From positions 42,247,001-42,311,000 of the forward strand of contig NC_073630.1 in the NCBI RefSeq assembly GCF_029407905.1: a stretch of DNA of 64,000 nucleotides, written 5' to 3'. The notes under the pieces are model-generated. The model was not told the DNA's origin, did no database searches, and saw only the letters and a program-made list of their open reading frames with translations. Shown piece by piece: positions 53,911 to 64,000 of this stretch (positions within the stretch are counted from its first letter, which is position 1; each line of letters starts with the position of its first letter). Source of the DNA: Bubalus kerabau (lineage: Eukaryota; Chordata; Mammalia; Artiodactyla; Bovidae). The position numbers and the translations under genes were made by a program.

Positions 53911-55290
53911 AGGGCCACTGTGTAATCTTCCCCAAATCTCTTTTCTGATGCTAACCACTGTATCTCTCCACTCTTCCACAAGCCTAACCCTCTGGATCCA
54001 CCATCCTCCTTTTCTGGTGAACTCCAGCATCCCACCTCTACCCAAAGTCCCGGTGTCCTTCCTACTTGTAGTCTTATGCTTACCGTTCTGCTCAATAATG
54101 AAAGAATCCACCTCAGGATCTCCTCTCATTAAACAGAGAGAAGGCTGCTAAAATACCCTTCCCTTCTGAAAAAGAAGCCAATGGAGAAAAGCATGATCTC
54201 ACCTGCCAAATAATGCAGAGGACTGACGTTGAATAAGAAGGCCTATACAGTAGGCATGAGAGACTATGGCAAGACTTTGAATCAGGGAAATAATGGAGTA
54301 AGTGCAATGTTACTGGAGAGAATCTACTTGGGTTGGTCAAAAAAACTGAGACTAGAATCAGAACTGTTTCTGTGATTTTGACCTTGAGAAAATTACTCTC
54401 TGTTTAAAATTTGTTTCTCTGTCTTTACAGTATACAGAGAGGTTTAAGTTCAAAGGTGATCTATTCTTTCCAGAATACAGATCCCAATTTTTCAAGAAGC
54501 TTGCCAAATGCTACTGTGTCCATTAGAGCCAGAGCTGAGGTAAAAAGCAGAATGGTCAGGAGCCTGGAGAGTCTAAAGAACACACTCAAGAAAGAAAGTC
54601 TTTGATTTTGGAATTGATGTTTTTACAACTAGCTAGCATAGTGAGGGTCTTCTTCATGATTTTCCCTTCAAAGTGTATCAATTAGTATTGAATTAATTGT
54701 GTTGCTCTTTTATACAAGACTTTCGTGGTATTTTCCTTTTCCTGTGGATCCTGACTGTTTCCTCCTCGGTATCTTCTCTGCAAGAAGATCTCCATCTTAC
54801 CTTTCTAGGTAAGGGGATGGGATAAACAAGAGCGTGGGGACCACCTCTCGGCTGAGCTATGTCCACATACACATGAACACATCTGGGAGCTAAACGATCT
54901 GAGTTTTACAGCTTTCTAGGTTAGAATCTGGAGCTGTGAAATAATATTTCCAATATCTAAATGAGTGGCTGAATTCAAGTTGAGGGATGCTCATTTGGGT
55001 AATTTAACTTTTTTTTTAGTGTAGAGAAATGATTTCTATAAAAGTCAGGATAGTAGGGGAAAATAAGAAGAAGCATAGGATATGATAGGAAGGGAGCTGA
55101 TAAGAGGAATTTTTCAAATAACAAAAGGCTATTTCTTGCCCTGGTTGGTTTCCTGGGTGGTGATCGTAATTAATTAAACTATACATTTGATTGATGTAGT
55201 TATCTGAAATTATGTTTTATTTTGCAAAAGAAAGATTGTGAAAAGTATCCAAAACTCATCAGGATGTTAGTGGTATAAGTACAATTGAAA
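53911..55290. other. Single-copy DNA with a MIR scrap
   Basis: MIR-like text lies at 54350-54430. A lone CTTGGGTTGGTCAAAAAA at 54328-54345 resembles one end of a mariner element. The rest is unrecognised, with short overlapping frames on both strands at 53895-54151. Confidence 0.45.
54431..54539 (+). other. Second candidate exon after MIR-derived acceptor
   Basis: TTTGTTTCTCTGTCTTTACAG precedes a 109-base stretch open in one frame (YSIQRGLSSKVIYSFQNT and onward to RARAE). It is closed by GAG/GTAAAAAG, a weak donor. The acceptor again comes from MIR-like text. No protein family is recognised and 109 bases would shift the frame. Confidence 0.2.
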
Positions 55291-55478
55291 ACCAATAATG
55301 ATTCCGCTGATGAAGGAAATGCAGGAGACACAGGTTCAATCCCTGGGTCGGGAAGAGCCTCTGGAGGAGGAGATGGCATCCCATTCCAGTGTTCTTGCCT
55401 GGGAAATCGCATGGACAGAGGAGCCTGGTGGGCTACAGTCCATGGCTTTGCAAATAGTTGGATATGGCTTAGCAACTA
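55291..55478 (+). mobile_element. Bov-tA SINE, head-truncated
   Basis: Begins in the head (GATTCCGCTGATGAAGGAAATG), keeps the B-box GGTTCAATCCC and the body, and ends in a diverged tail GTTGGATATGGCTTAGC. Confidence 0.88.
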
Positions 55479-58249
55479 AAAACATCAACAACACAATGAT
55501 TCTACAAACATTCAGAAATACTGTGCCATTGCCGGTAGAAAAAGCTGTAGCTAATTCCTATAAACTTTGACCGGTGAAAGTTTAAGAAAGACCCATGAAG
55601 GCTTCTTATCACCCTTCTTCAATTTCTAATTTAATTTCAGATATACAACATAAAATATAACCTTACTGTTAAAAATGAAATTGAGGAATGAAAAATAACT
55701 CTACTAAGTTACATACCTAGTGCATTAATTTTTTTTTAAGAGCCACATACTAAAAATTGTTTTTTGAGTAGTGACCCAAATAATATTCAACCACAATCCA
55801 ATACCAGTGGTCCCCATGGTCCATGATGTCATACTTTTTATTCATATTCTGCTGGACTTTCACTTATTTCATGATATAGGGATCTAGTGGTTGATAGTTT
55901 CCTTTTCTGGGCGTTATAGCTTCTTTTTTCTCCATAGTAAATCTGTGCAAAGACAAGGATTTCATTTCTACACTGTATAGAGCTTGAGTGAGATTAAAAG
56001 TCAAGAATAGATTTTACATTCTGTGGAAATTCATGAATGCCTTACTGTTTAAAAAACATTTTAAATGTGGGACACCATTAATTACTAGGATTCTGATTGT
56101 AATTGCCTGGTCTCAGAATTGATGAACAAAGCCATTTTGGAGAGCAATCAATTTGAAATCTAATTTGTTGGCGAAATGAACCATATAAACAAAATGCCAC
56201 TTGCAGTTTATCTAAAATGAGATGTGCTTAACGAGCCCATCATCTTCTGCGATCCTCATCACTATGGGTCGCAGCTACCTCGAATATCATCAATTGGACC
56301 TAGAGCACAGAAAGCTGAAATAGAACACGGTACCATGAGCAGAGTGAATGCGAAACAGATGGCTTCGCAATCCCCGCAGGGTGGCTTTTGGGGGCAACTT
56401 GGGGGTGAAGGCTAAAATCAACTAAATGTAATAATGCACTCAGCTCTCTTGTGTTATGCACCAAAAATAACTGGAATAGTTTAAGGTAATTCATCCCATT
56501 CATGTGTATTCAGAAAACAAAAGATGAAAAGTGTCATAAATTGGATTTAAGGAAAAAGATTTGAATTATTTTATGAACTATATATACACACATATATTAT
56601 GCATATATAAAGGATATTATATGTGTGTATATATATATATATATATACACACATATAGTATGTAACACACACGGAGGAACCAAAAGGCATCCAATGGGCT
56701 ACATCATAGAATCTGTACTTTGTAGAAAGTTTAGTACCCCCTTTATTTGTTCTTTCATTAGGTAAGGAACAATTTCAGTTAAAAGGGTTAGATCTAGGAA
56801 AATATTTTATAAGTTATTTTCATTTTCTATGTTATATGAGATTTAAAATTTTTATTATGAAAAAATTCAAACAAACAAAACTGGAAAGAAAGATATAACC
56901 AATACTCCTGTGTTTGTTACTCAGATTCAGAATCCATCAAGACGTTACCAAGCTAATGTCATCTATCCACCTACCTTCCCCTGTTTTGGGTACAAAGCTT
57001 TTTTAAAAAAGCAAATCCAGAACACTATCATTTCACTCATAAATACTGATGTTGACTGAAAAAATGTTCACAATCTAAAAGTTGATAGTTATATTTTAAT
57101 CAGTGGAAACTTAGAAGACTTAAAGCCCAGGAGGCAGCATCTCAAGTAACCCTGAGATAATTACCCCATGGAGGTGAGGGGAGGAGCCAGGTTATACAGA
57201 AGCTTTGCAACAAAGGGCAGGTACCCTGAATGTCAAAAAATTATTGTTCATTAAAGAAAGCCAGATATCTCAAGTTAAGGAATCTAGCACTTTTCTTTGT
57301 ATGGAAAGATGCAACAGTCTGAAATAATTTGTTCCAGCTCTGCTATGCACCTCAGTTATCTAGTGCCAGTAGCCTGTGTTTTCACATTCTGAATTCCCTC
57401 AGGGCTTACCAGCTCACAGGTGCTGCCTGTAATCACTGATGACTGTCACATCCTTTGTTTACTGACATGAAAGGTAATATTCCATTTATCACTTCAGTAT
57501 ACACATCTAACTAATCTTTTTTACATAACCATTATGCAATTATCACACCTAATGAAATTAACATTAATAACCTTAATTCCTTCATAGTAAAGAATGAATA
57601 ATTCATATTCAAATTTTCTCAATTGTCCCAAAGAAGTCCTTAAAATTTAGTATGCAAACAAGATTTACTTATTGCATTTGGTTGTTTTTTGTCATAAGTT
57701 TATTTTATTCTGTAATAGAAGATGATCCCCTACTCAATTTGCCTTTTCATTTATGATGGTTTGTTGAGGAAACTGAGTCTTTTCCTGTAACATACCCTAT
57801 AATCTACATTAGGCTTACCGCTTCACACTGGTATTTAACTTGTTTCGCTTTTTTAACATATTTCCTGTTTAGGCAATAATTTAACTTTCAATTAATAGAA
57901 AATATTTTCTTTTCAAGAGAATCTCATTGATGATCTTTAGTCACAATTATTCATTGTCAGCTGATTATCTTTCTACTTAATTTATGCTACTAGTAGAGTT
58001 CTTCCATTTCTTTATTCATCCTTTCAACAAAGAAAAGAGTGAAACTAAGAAACAGAGTGAAACTATTTTGAAGAGAAAGTTGGACAATTCTGTTCAATTC
58101 TTCTGACCAGTAAAACTATCAGTGATTAGCGTCATAGCTAAAGCCTTGTGATACCCTGTCTTTTCTCCATACCATCATATTTGTCAGCCTCTTTCAGATG
58201 ATAATTTTGGATGTTAGAAAAGGTACCTCATGTTCTTCTGGTCTATAGA
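55479..58249. other. Single-copy DNA, candidate conserved element and microsatellite
   Basis: 2.8 kb without ruminant inserts. Includes a CpG-keeping block at about 56040-56430, a TA/CA cruciform-prone tract at 56581-56657, and AT-rich remainder. The plus open frame at 56224-56415 (63 codons) has no recognisable family. Confidence 0.5.
56581..56657. repeat. TA/CA tract with 16-bp inverted repeats
   Basis: TATATACACACATATA at 56581-56596 is the exact inverse of TATATGTGTGTATATA at 56618-56633, and occurs again directly at 56642-56657. A hairpin or cruciform with a 21-base loop can form. Confidence 0.92.
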
Positions 58250-58556
58250 GAAAGTTACTCAGTCGTGTCTGATTCTTTGCAAACTCATGGCTCCTCTGTC
58301 CATGGAATTCTCCAGGCCGGAATTCTGGAGTGGGTAGCCTTTCCCTTCTCCAGGGGATCTTCCCAACCCAGGGGATTGAATCCAGATCTCCCTCATTGCA
58401 GGTCGATTCTTTACCATCTGAGCCAGCAGGGAAGCCCAAGAATACTGGAGTGGGTAGCCTATCCCTTCTCCATCAGATCTTCCCAACCCAGGTATTGAAT
58501 TGGGTTCTCCTGCATTGCAGGGATCTTCTTTACCAGCTGAGCTACTAGGGAAGCCC
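58250..58556 (-). mobile_element. Double-headed Bov-tA SINE, minus strand
   Basis: Two heads in series, the first ending at CTCCAGTATTCTTGGGCTTC (minus). Same architecture as 5283-5600. About 15 bases of the body (GACTGTAGCC region) are missing near AACTCATGGCTCC. Confidence 0.87.
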
Positions 58557-58769
58557 ATCTGGCTATACCTCTCTGAATTGAATGTCCCTAATTTTTTCAA
58601 GACTTTCTTATATGATTTGCTTCCAGAGCCCTCATCTCCTATTCTATTGATATTTCTTTTATAAGATCCAGAAAATTTAACACATGAACTGATTTAAGAA
58701 GATCAAGAGTAAAATTTATCCATTTAATAGCTACAAAAATTATTGTAATGATAACAAGAGTCAGGCACA

Positions 58770-59045
58770 TAATAGATACTTGAGAAAAGATAAACAAACA
58801 TGCATGTTCTCTGCTTCAAGAAGTGTGGAATTTAATGGAGGAAATAAACCAGAAAGCAGGGAATGACAATAGAATGTCATAAGTACTATGATGGGGGTGA
58901 ATATGGGCATTTTGAGGAGGATGTCCAATTGAGTTTGGGAGTGGAAAGCTCAAGTGAAGGAGAACTAGCCAGCTAATTGTAAAGAGATGGAAGAATGTAC
59001 CACAGAAGGAAGAGCAAATACATATGCTCTGAGTTATAGAAACTG
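58770..59045 (+). repeat. Old mammalian repeat, family not assigned (copy 4)
   Basis: CTGCTTCAAGAAGTGTGGAATTTAATGGAGG, GAATGTCATAAGTACTATGATGG, GGCATTTTGAGGAGGATGTC and CACAGAAGGAAGAGCAAATAC follow the order of the other copies. Confidence 0.5.
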
Positions 59046-59602
59046 TATGTTGTTTAACAAGATGAAATCAGAGGAGTATGACATTGGATTTGATTACTTC
59101 CCATAATCTGAGTGTCATGATTGTATGTTCACGGCACTGTTTGTCTGTATTTAGGGCAGATTCATGTGTCTAGTAATTATTTACTAAACTCCCACTTTAT
59201 GCTAGGTATTGGGATGATAATCCTAAATAAATAGACTAGATTTCTGCTCTGATGAAAATATAATATATTGTGGAGAGGCAAAATAAATAAATAACTATAA
59301 AAATATAAAAATTAGAATAATAAATTAAAGTAATAAAATACTATTTTTATTTATAAGTAATAAGAATTTTTAAAGTATAATAAAATGGGAAGAAGTTATA
59401 GTAATCTGTGCTTAGTCACTCAGTTGTATCAGACTCTTTGTGACCATGTACTATAGCCTGCCAGGCTCTTCTGTCCATGGAGATTCTCCAGGCAAGAATA
59501 CTGGAGTGGGTTGCCATGCCCTCCTCCAGGGGATCTTCCAAACCTAGGGATCAAACCCAGCTCTCCTACATTGCAGGAGGATTCTTTACCATATGAGCCA
59601 CT

Positions 59603-59864
59603 GCTAAGTCGCTTCAGTCATGTCTGACTCTGTGCGACCCCAGAGACGGCAGCCCACCAGGCTCCCCCGTCCCTGGGATTCTCCAGGCAAGAACACTGGA
59701 GTGGGTTGCCATTTCCTTCTCCAATGCATGAAAGTGAAAAGGAAAGTGAAGTCACTCAGTTGTGTCCGACCCTCAGCGACCCCATGGACCGCAGCCTTCC
59801 AGGCTCCTCCGTCCATGGGATTTTCCAGGTAAGAGTACTGGAGTGGGGTGCCATTGCCTCCTCC
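59603..59864 (-). mobile_element. BOV-A2 SINE, array unit 1
   Basis: Minus-strand dimer from GCTAAGTCGCTTCAGTCATG to GGGTGCCATTGCCTCCTCC. It lies between ATGAGCCACT (59593-59602) and GATGAGCCACT (59865-59875). It carries CCGACCCTCAGCGACC where most copies read GACTCTTAG. Confidence 0.94.
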
Positions 59865-59875
59865 GATGAGCCACT

Positions 59876-60141
59876 GCTAAGTCGCTTCAGTCGTGTCTGA
59901 CTCTGTGCGACCCCATAGACGGCAGCCCACCAGGCTCCTCCATCCCTGGGATTCTCCAGGCAAGAACACTGGAGTGGGTTGCCATTTCCTTCTCCAATGC
60001 ATGAAAGTGAAAAGTGAAAATGAAGTCGCTCAGTCGTGTCCGACCCTCAGTGACCCCATGGACTGCAGCCTACCAGGCTCCTCCGTCCATAGGATTTTCC
60101 AGGCAAGAGTACTGGAGTGGGGTGCCATTGCCTTCTCTGCG
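59876..60141 (-). mobile_element. BOV-A2 SINE, array unit 2
   Basis: Starts with the same GCTAAGTCGCTTCAGTCGTG and shares the rare CCGACCCTCAGTGACC variant with unit 1. Followed by GATGAGCCACT at 60142-60152. It ends GCCTTCTCTGCG, slightly different from unit 1. Confidence 0.94.
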
Positions 60142-60282
60142 GATGAGCCACTAGGGAAGCCCAAGAACACTGGAGTGGGTAGCCTATCCCTTCTCCAGGG
60201 GATCTTCCTGACCCAGGAACTGAACTGGTGTCTTCTGCATTGCAGGCAGATTCTTTACCAGCTGAGCTACCAGGGAAGCCCT

Positions 60283-61013
60283 TAAAGTAATCTAAACCTG
60301 TCAAATAAGAAGGAAGCATGCATGAAACTGCTGTATCTAGGCAAGAGCTCTCCAGGTAAGGTAGATGTAGACATCCTAAAATCAAGAATAAACTTAGTGT
60401 GTTAGTGTAAGAAGAAGAAGAAAAATACGGCATGAGGATGATGAGCAAGATGAAGAATGGTACAAGGTAAATTCAGAGTGGTAGACAGCGGCTAGATCCC
60501 ATAGGAGAGTTACAACCATAGTAAAATATTTTTATTTTACTCTAGATGAGGTGGGAAGCTCTTGGCATTTTTAAAGTAGGGAAATGACATTGTGTAATTT
60601 ACATTTAAGAAAAGTCAATCTGGCCATTGTGTAGAGAATGGATTGACTGGGGTGAAGCAAGGTGTGTCTTGATGACTTGAATAGGAGATGTGGCAAGTTC
60701 AGGGACTTAGAGGTCTATCAATGAAGAAACAAGACCACGAGCTTTGTTTGGGCAGTCCTTGAACAGGCTCCCTCTCAGCAATAAACCTTCCAGATGCAAC
60801 AACCAGTGGGCAGAGGGGAGCTCAGGATGGAGAAGGAGAAATCAGAGAGGCAGCTTACATATCCAGGTGACCTTACTCAGCCACAAGGTAGGGATTTTCT
60901 GGTTCAGAGAGCTCCAAAGGGCAGCAGCCATTTGGGATCTTTTATAGCTGCAGGTTTGTTTTATTTATGGTTAGCAGATGTTGAGGGCAGCTTAATGGGA
61001 TTTAAATATGTAG
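60283..61013. other. Old repeat tail and single-copy DNA
   Basis: 60505-60665 belongs to the unassigned repeat. From 60666 onward there is moderately GC-rich unrecognised sequence up to the mariner piece. The open frames at 60744-61030 have no motif. Confidence 0.4.
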
Positions 61014-61330
61014 GAAAACAAAACGATTAATTCCAACAAATACTGCTCCCTATTAGACCAACCGAAAGCAGCACTCAACGAAAAGCTCCCAGAATTAGTC
61101 GCCAGAAAATGCACAGCCTTCCGTCAGGATACAGGAAGACCACATGTTTCTTTGATGACCAGGCAAAAACTGTTACAGCTTGTCTGGGAAGTTCTGATTC
61201 ATCTGCTGTATTTACCAGACATTGCACCTTCAGATGTCCATTTATTTCGATCTTTACAAAATTCTCTTAATGGAAAAAAAAATCAATACCCTGGAAGACT
61301 GTAAAAGGCACCTGTTTGAGTCTCACTGTG
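61014..61330 (+). pseudogene. Mariner transposase relic (Tc1/mariner DNA transposon)
   Basis: A stop-free stretch from 61026 reads INSNKYCSLLDQPK, then FRQDTGRPHVSL, then LLYLPDIAPSDVHLFRSLQ. The first Asp of RQDTGRPH and the last Asp of PDIAPSD are separated by exactly 34 residues, the D34D spacing of mariner enzymes. The frame breaks at the A-run near 61272-61280, and the next frame continues with EDCKRHLFESHCVFFE, the following mariner block. The N-terminal DNA-binding half and both terminal repeats are not visible. It is dead. Confidence 0.88.
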
Positions 61331-62539
61331 TATTTTTTGAGTGATCAGATGAATTCTTCTGATTTTTTTTTTCTGATTGTATTGATGTAAGCCCTTTGCT
61401 TATGACTTTACCCAGTTAATTGCTTAACATATCGGTTAGTCAAAGATACAGCCCATCATTAGACACAGGACAGCTTCACTGGTCACATTTCTGGGAGCTC
61501 TGGCAGTTGAGTGATCTGAGTTCAGGCAACTTCAGAGGCTCTAGGATTTAAAGAGTTAGAATAGTCTGGGACTTTCTCCCCTCTCTGGCTTATACTAACC
61601 CACAGTTCTTACACCTACCTCAATTATATTTAAAGATTAATAAAAGCCCCAGAGGATAATGCATAAATTTTAGAATTAAAGTAGTAGAGAGTAAAAAAAA
61701 AAAAATCACTCAGAAATGCAATGCTCAGAAAATAAAATAATTCCTTAATTCTACCATGGGAGCTTTCTATAGGTTTTATTGTATTTACACATTCATCAGC
61801 CATAGCTCTAGATATAATATTTATAAGATAAAATTAAAACTCAAAATAAATAAAAATAGATTAAGATTTAGAAATGAAGAATCACACTATTAAAAGTCAG
61901 TTGTGAGATGGCAGATGAGATTACACAGACTGGATTAATTTTAGTTTCTCAGGACAGGTTTATAGAAAGAGATCAGTGTTGTCTTAGGGAGAAGAAGAAA
62001 TAGTTTTTCCTTGGCTTGTGAGGCCCCTTGGCTGGGATATGCAGAAGGAGAGACTGCAAGGCTGGCCACAGGGTATAATCTGACCATCAGGAGGATAGGA
62101 TCAAATCTGCGGCAGTGTTCAGAGGTCCCCATTGAATGTAGGAAGAAACAGGGGAGCCACTGGGGAGCTATAACCATTGAAGCGATATGTTGAAAATGGC
62201 AGCCAGGAGAGCAATTCTAGAAGTATTAGGCTGAGCTTTGTCTCCAGGACAAGGGTCTTCCTGATTCTCCTGGATCATCCACAAAGCCCTCTATTGACAT
62301 CCCACTGCTGCTGAGGCCATTGAAGACTGTGTCTGGTGAGAGACTGAATACGAGAAACAGTTATGACAAACACAGAGCCCTCCCTCCTGATGGGCTGACG
62401 GTGCCAGGCTCTCAGAGGACATAACGCGCTTGTTAAGGTTTGGTGAATAGCACCAATCTCCACAGAGGATGATTTGGGTTCCCATAGTGAAGTCATCAAC
62501 ACAGAGTAAGAATTCAGCCAATTATGCCTCATCTCATCA

Positions 62540-62645
62540 GTCCTATTTAGATGGTAACCCCATGGGGCATGGACCATGTCTTTCCCTGTATATTGTACAG
62601 TATTGAGGAAACATTTGGCACTCAATAAATACCGTTCGAGAGCTT
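62540..62645 (+). mobile_element. L2 or MIR 3' end
   Basis: Carries the ACCCCATGGGGCATGGACC, TATTGTACAGTATTGAGG and CACTCAATAAATACCG order of this shared 3' end. The two families cannot be told apart from this part. Confidence 0.65.
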
Positions 62646-62780
62646 GTTTCTTGTCTCCCTCAGCCTCCCACTGAGCTGATCTGAGGCAGGAATTCCCTTT
62701 GAAGTTCCTCATCCTCATGCTTTTGATAAATAACATAGAGGCACAGACAGAGATGAGGCATCTATACAGTCTTGGAACTG

Positions 62781-62808
62781 TTTACCAGCTGAACTACCAG
62801 GGAAGCCC
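62781..62808 (-). mobile_element. Bov-tA head scrap
   Basis: TTACCAGCTGAACTACCAGG, then GAAGCCCT, is the outer Bov-tA head on minus with no body attached. Because LINE-driven copies lose the 5' end and keep the tail, a head without tail suggests a deletion after insertion. Confidence 0.7.
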
Positions 62809-63418
62809 TTTTTGGTCTTCATAGATGACAAATGCTATCTCTGTAGTGATATAGCTGGGGGGTAAGAGGCATATTTAATGGGACCGTGTCGTATAAAAAG
62901 CTCTTCTTCCATAAACAATGTCTTACTTCTCATTTCTCATGGATATATGATTATGATTTATGCTTTTAAATATCTATTATTATCACTGCCAGATTGTCTT
63001 CTGAACTGAGAGGTAGAGACCTTATAAGTTTAAGTTCACTTTGGTAGTTCATAAGCTTTTTCATGTAAAAAGAAAAGCAAAGTATAGGTGGATAAGAAAT
63101 TAGAAAAGAAAATAAAAGATAGACATGGTAAGAATAAAAAAGGATTTTAAAAAAAAGGAATCTGTAATAAATTTAATAAGCCCTGTCAAGAGGTTGCTCA
63201 GAGCACTGAATGTGTCTCTGTTGAAAAATGACTTTCTTTTTATATCGTAACATGTTACAATTTTTGCATCAAAGAAAAATATTTCCAAAGCCTTTTTAAA
63301 ATAGGTACTGAGATTTAGGGAGAAAAAAAATGGAGAATAATATGTTACACGTGAAATAAGGTATCTAAATTAGCATGTACATATAATATGCTACCAAATA
63401 CATCGCCAAAAAATATAC

Positions 63419-63735
63419 CTTCCCTGATTAGCTCACTTGGTAAAGAATATGCCTGCAAAGCAGGAGACCCCAGTTTGGTTCCTGGGTTGGGAAGACACTC
63501 TGGAGAAGGGACAGGCTACCCACTCCAGTATTCTTGATCTTCTCTTGTGGCTCAGCTGGTAAAGAATCCGCTTGCAGTGTGGGAGACCTGGGTTTCATCC
63601 CTGGGTTGGGAAGATCCCCTGGAGAATGGAAAGGCTACCCACTCCAGTATTCTGGCCTGGAGAATTCCATGGACTGTATAGTCCATGGGGTCACAAAGAG
63701 TCGGACATGACTGAGCGACTCTCACTTTTCTTTCT
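63419..63735 (+). mobile_element. Double-headed Bov-tA SINE, plus strand
   Basis: First head TCCCTGATTAGCTCACTTGG with body to CTCCAGTATTCTTG, then a second head (TTCTCTTGTGGCTCAGCTGG) with a body and the tail GTCGGACATGACTGAGCGAC. About 25 bases (GGCAGAGGAGCCTGG region) are missing in the last body. Plus-strand version of the 5283 and 58250 architecture. Confidence 0.88.
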
Positions 63736-64000
63736 ATATTAGAAAATATCTCAAAGTGTTGTCTTTAACTATTGATGCCAAGGCATCTGATATTATGAAA
63801 GACAGGTACTAATAAGGTTAAATAATCTCTAGAAGATGTGGCTATGTGGTGGAACGATGGCAATTCTAATTCTTTTTCATATACTCATAGTACCGAGTTT
63901 TTCCTCTCGCCTTTCCTCTCCCCCTATTTTTGTCTTTATCTCTTTCCCTTCCTTCCGCTTCTTGTTTTTCCCTTTCTCTTCTTAAGCATTTTAATTATTA
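63736..64000. other. Single-copy end with pyrimidine tract
   Basis: Unrecognised sequence, then a C/T-rich tract from about 63900 to 63985 at the window edge. No gene seen. Confidence 0.5.

Larger units (their letters stand above)
59405..60282 (-). mobile_element. Double-headed Bov-tA host of a nested SINE array
   Basis: A minus-strand double-headed Bov-tA is split. Its tail, body and inner head lie at 59405-59602. The rest, from the outer part of the inner head (AGTGGCTCATC / ACTAGGGAAGCCC on plus) to the outer head, lies at 60153-60282. Its copies of ATGAGCCACT border two BOV-A2 units. Removing both units restores a normal double-headed copy. Confidence 0.9.
59170..60665 (+). repeat. Old mammalian repeat (copy 5), split by a SINE array
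   Basis: The head piece at 59170-59280 (CCACTTTATGCTAGGTATTGG) and the tail piece at 60505-60665 (AGTAGGGAAATGACATTG, then GAAAAGTCAATCTGGCCATTG) are the two ends of one family. Between them lie an AT-rich tract (59281-59370) and the nested SINE array. The family's far 3' part is seen only here. Confidence 0.5.
61331..63418. other. Single-copy DNA with an L2/MIR end and a SINE scrap
   Basis: 62540-62645 reads GGGGCATGGACCATGTCTTTCCC, then TTGGCACTCAATAAATACCG, the end shared by L2 and MIR. 62781-62808 is a 28-bp Bov-tA head scrap (AGCTGAACTACCAGGGAAGCCC). The 153-codon minus frame at 62275-62736 is antisense to it and I do not call it a gene. Confidence 0.45.

Noticed and set aside
62275..62736. 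153-codon minus-strand frame as a gene
   Set aside because: It lies antisense to an L2/MIR end, has no motif, no splice or start context, and overlaps a second unrelated frame.

Overview
This window is nuclear DNA of a ruminant mammal, most probably a bovid (cattle, sheep, goat or a relative). Three families point there together: Bov-tA SINEs (tRNA-derived head joined to a Bov-A body), BOV-A2 SINEs (two Bov-A bodies with an AGC-rich tail), and BovB LINEs (RTE clade). Ruminant-type L1 3' ends occur beside them. I cannot separate the bovid species from sequence alone.

I found no intact protein-coding gene, rRNA, tRNA gene, CRISPR array or operon. The window reads as intergenic or intronic DNA. 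It is AT-rich single-copy sequence cut up by old mammalian repeats (MIR, L2, MLT1 LTRs, a DNA-transposon relic, old L1) and overlaid by about 40 ruminant-era insertions. Nearly every long open frame lies in a BovB, L1 or SINE copy or antisense to one. The two real coding relics are BovB copies: a near-full-length decayed one at 20339-23960 (minus; repeat-rich 5' region, AP endonuclease, reverse transcriptase), and a 5'-truncated, much fresher one at 51906-53910 (minus) whose reverse transcriptase is broken by one extra base. A mariner transposase fragment lies at 61014-61330.

Layout. 1-8 kb: single-copy DNA with Bov-tA, BOV-A2, L2, MIR and an L1 3' end flanked by a target duplication. 8-20 kb: BovB 3' ends, BOV-A2 copies and older L1; a BovB near 17 kb holds a copied piece of sequence lying about 675 bp away. 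20-24 kb: the long BovB. 24-33 kb: L1, MLT1, more BovB and SINEs, and a 4 kb quiet stretch. 33-50 kb: mostly single-copy DNA with MIR, L2 and MLT1, including an MLT1 that carries two separate SINE insertions, and a possible MIR-derived exon at 42.9 kb. 50-64 kb: the fresh BovB, a conserved-element candidate near 56.2 kb, a nested SINE array at 59.4-60.3 kb, the mariner relic, and a double-headed Bov-tA near the end.

The repeats work as one system only in the sense of parasitism. Bov-tA and BOV-A2 share the BovB 3' tail and are thought to be copied by BovB enzymes, and this window holds the donor and many of the passengers. The observations most worth checking are the 119-bp templated copy inside a BovB, the tandem BOV-A2 pair sharing one target site, the single-lesion BovB reverse transcriptase, the two splice-site-bounded open segments next to MIR elements, and the mariner remnants.
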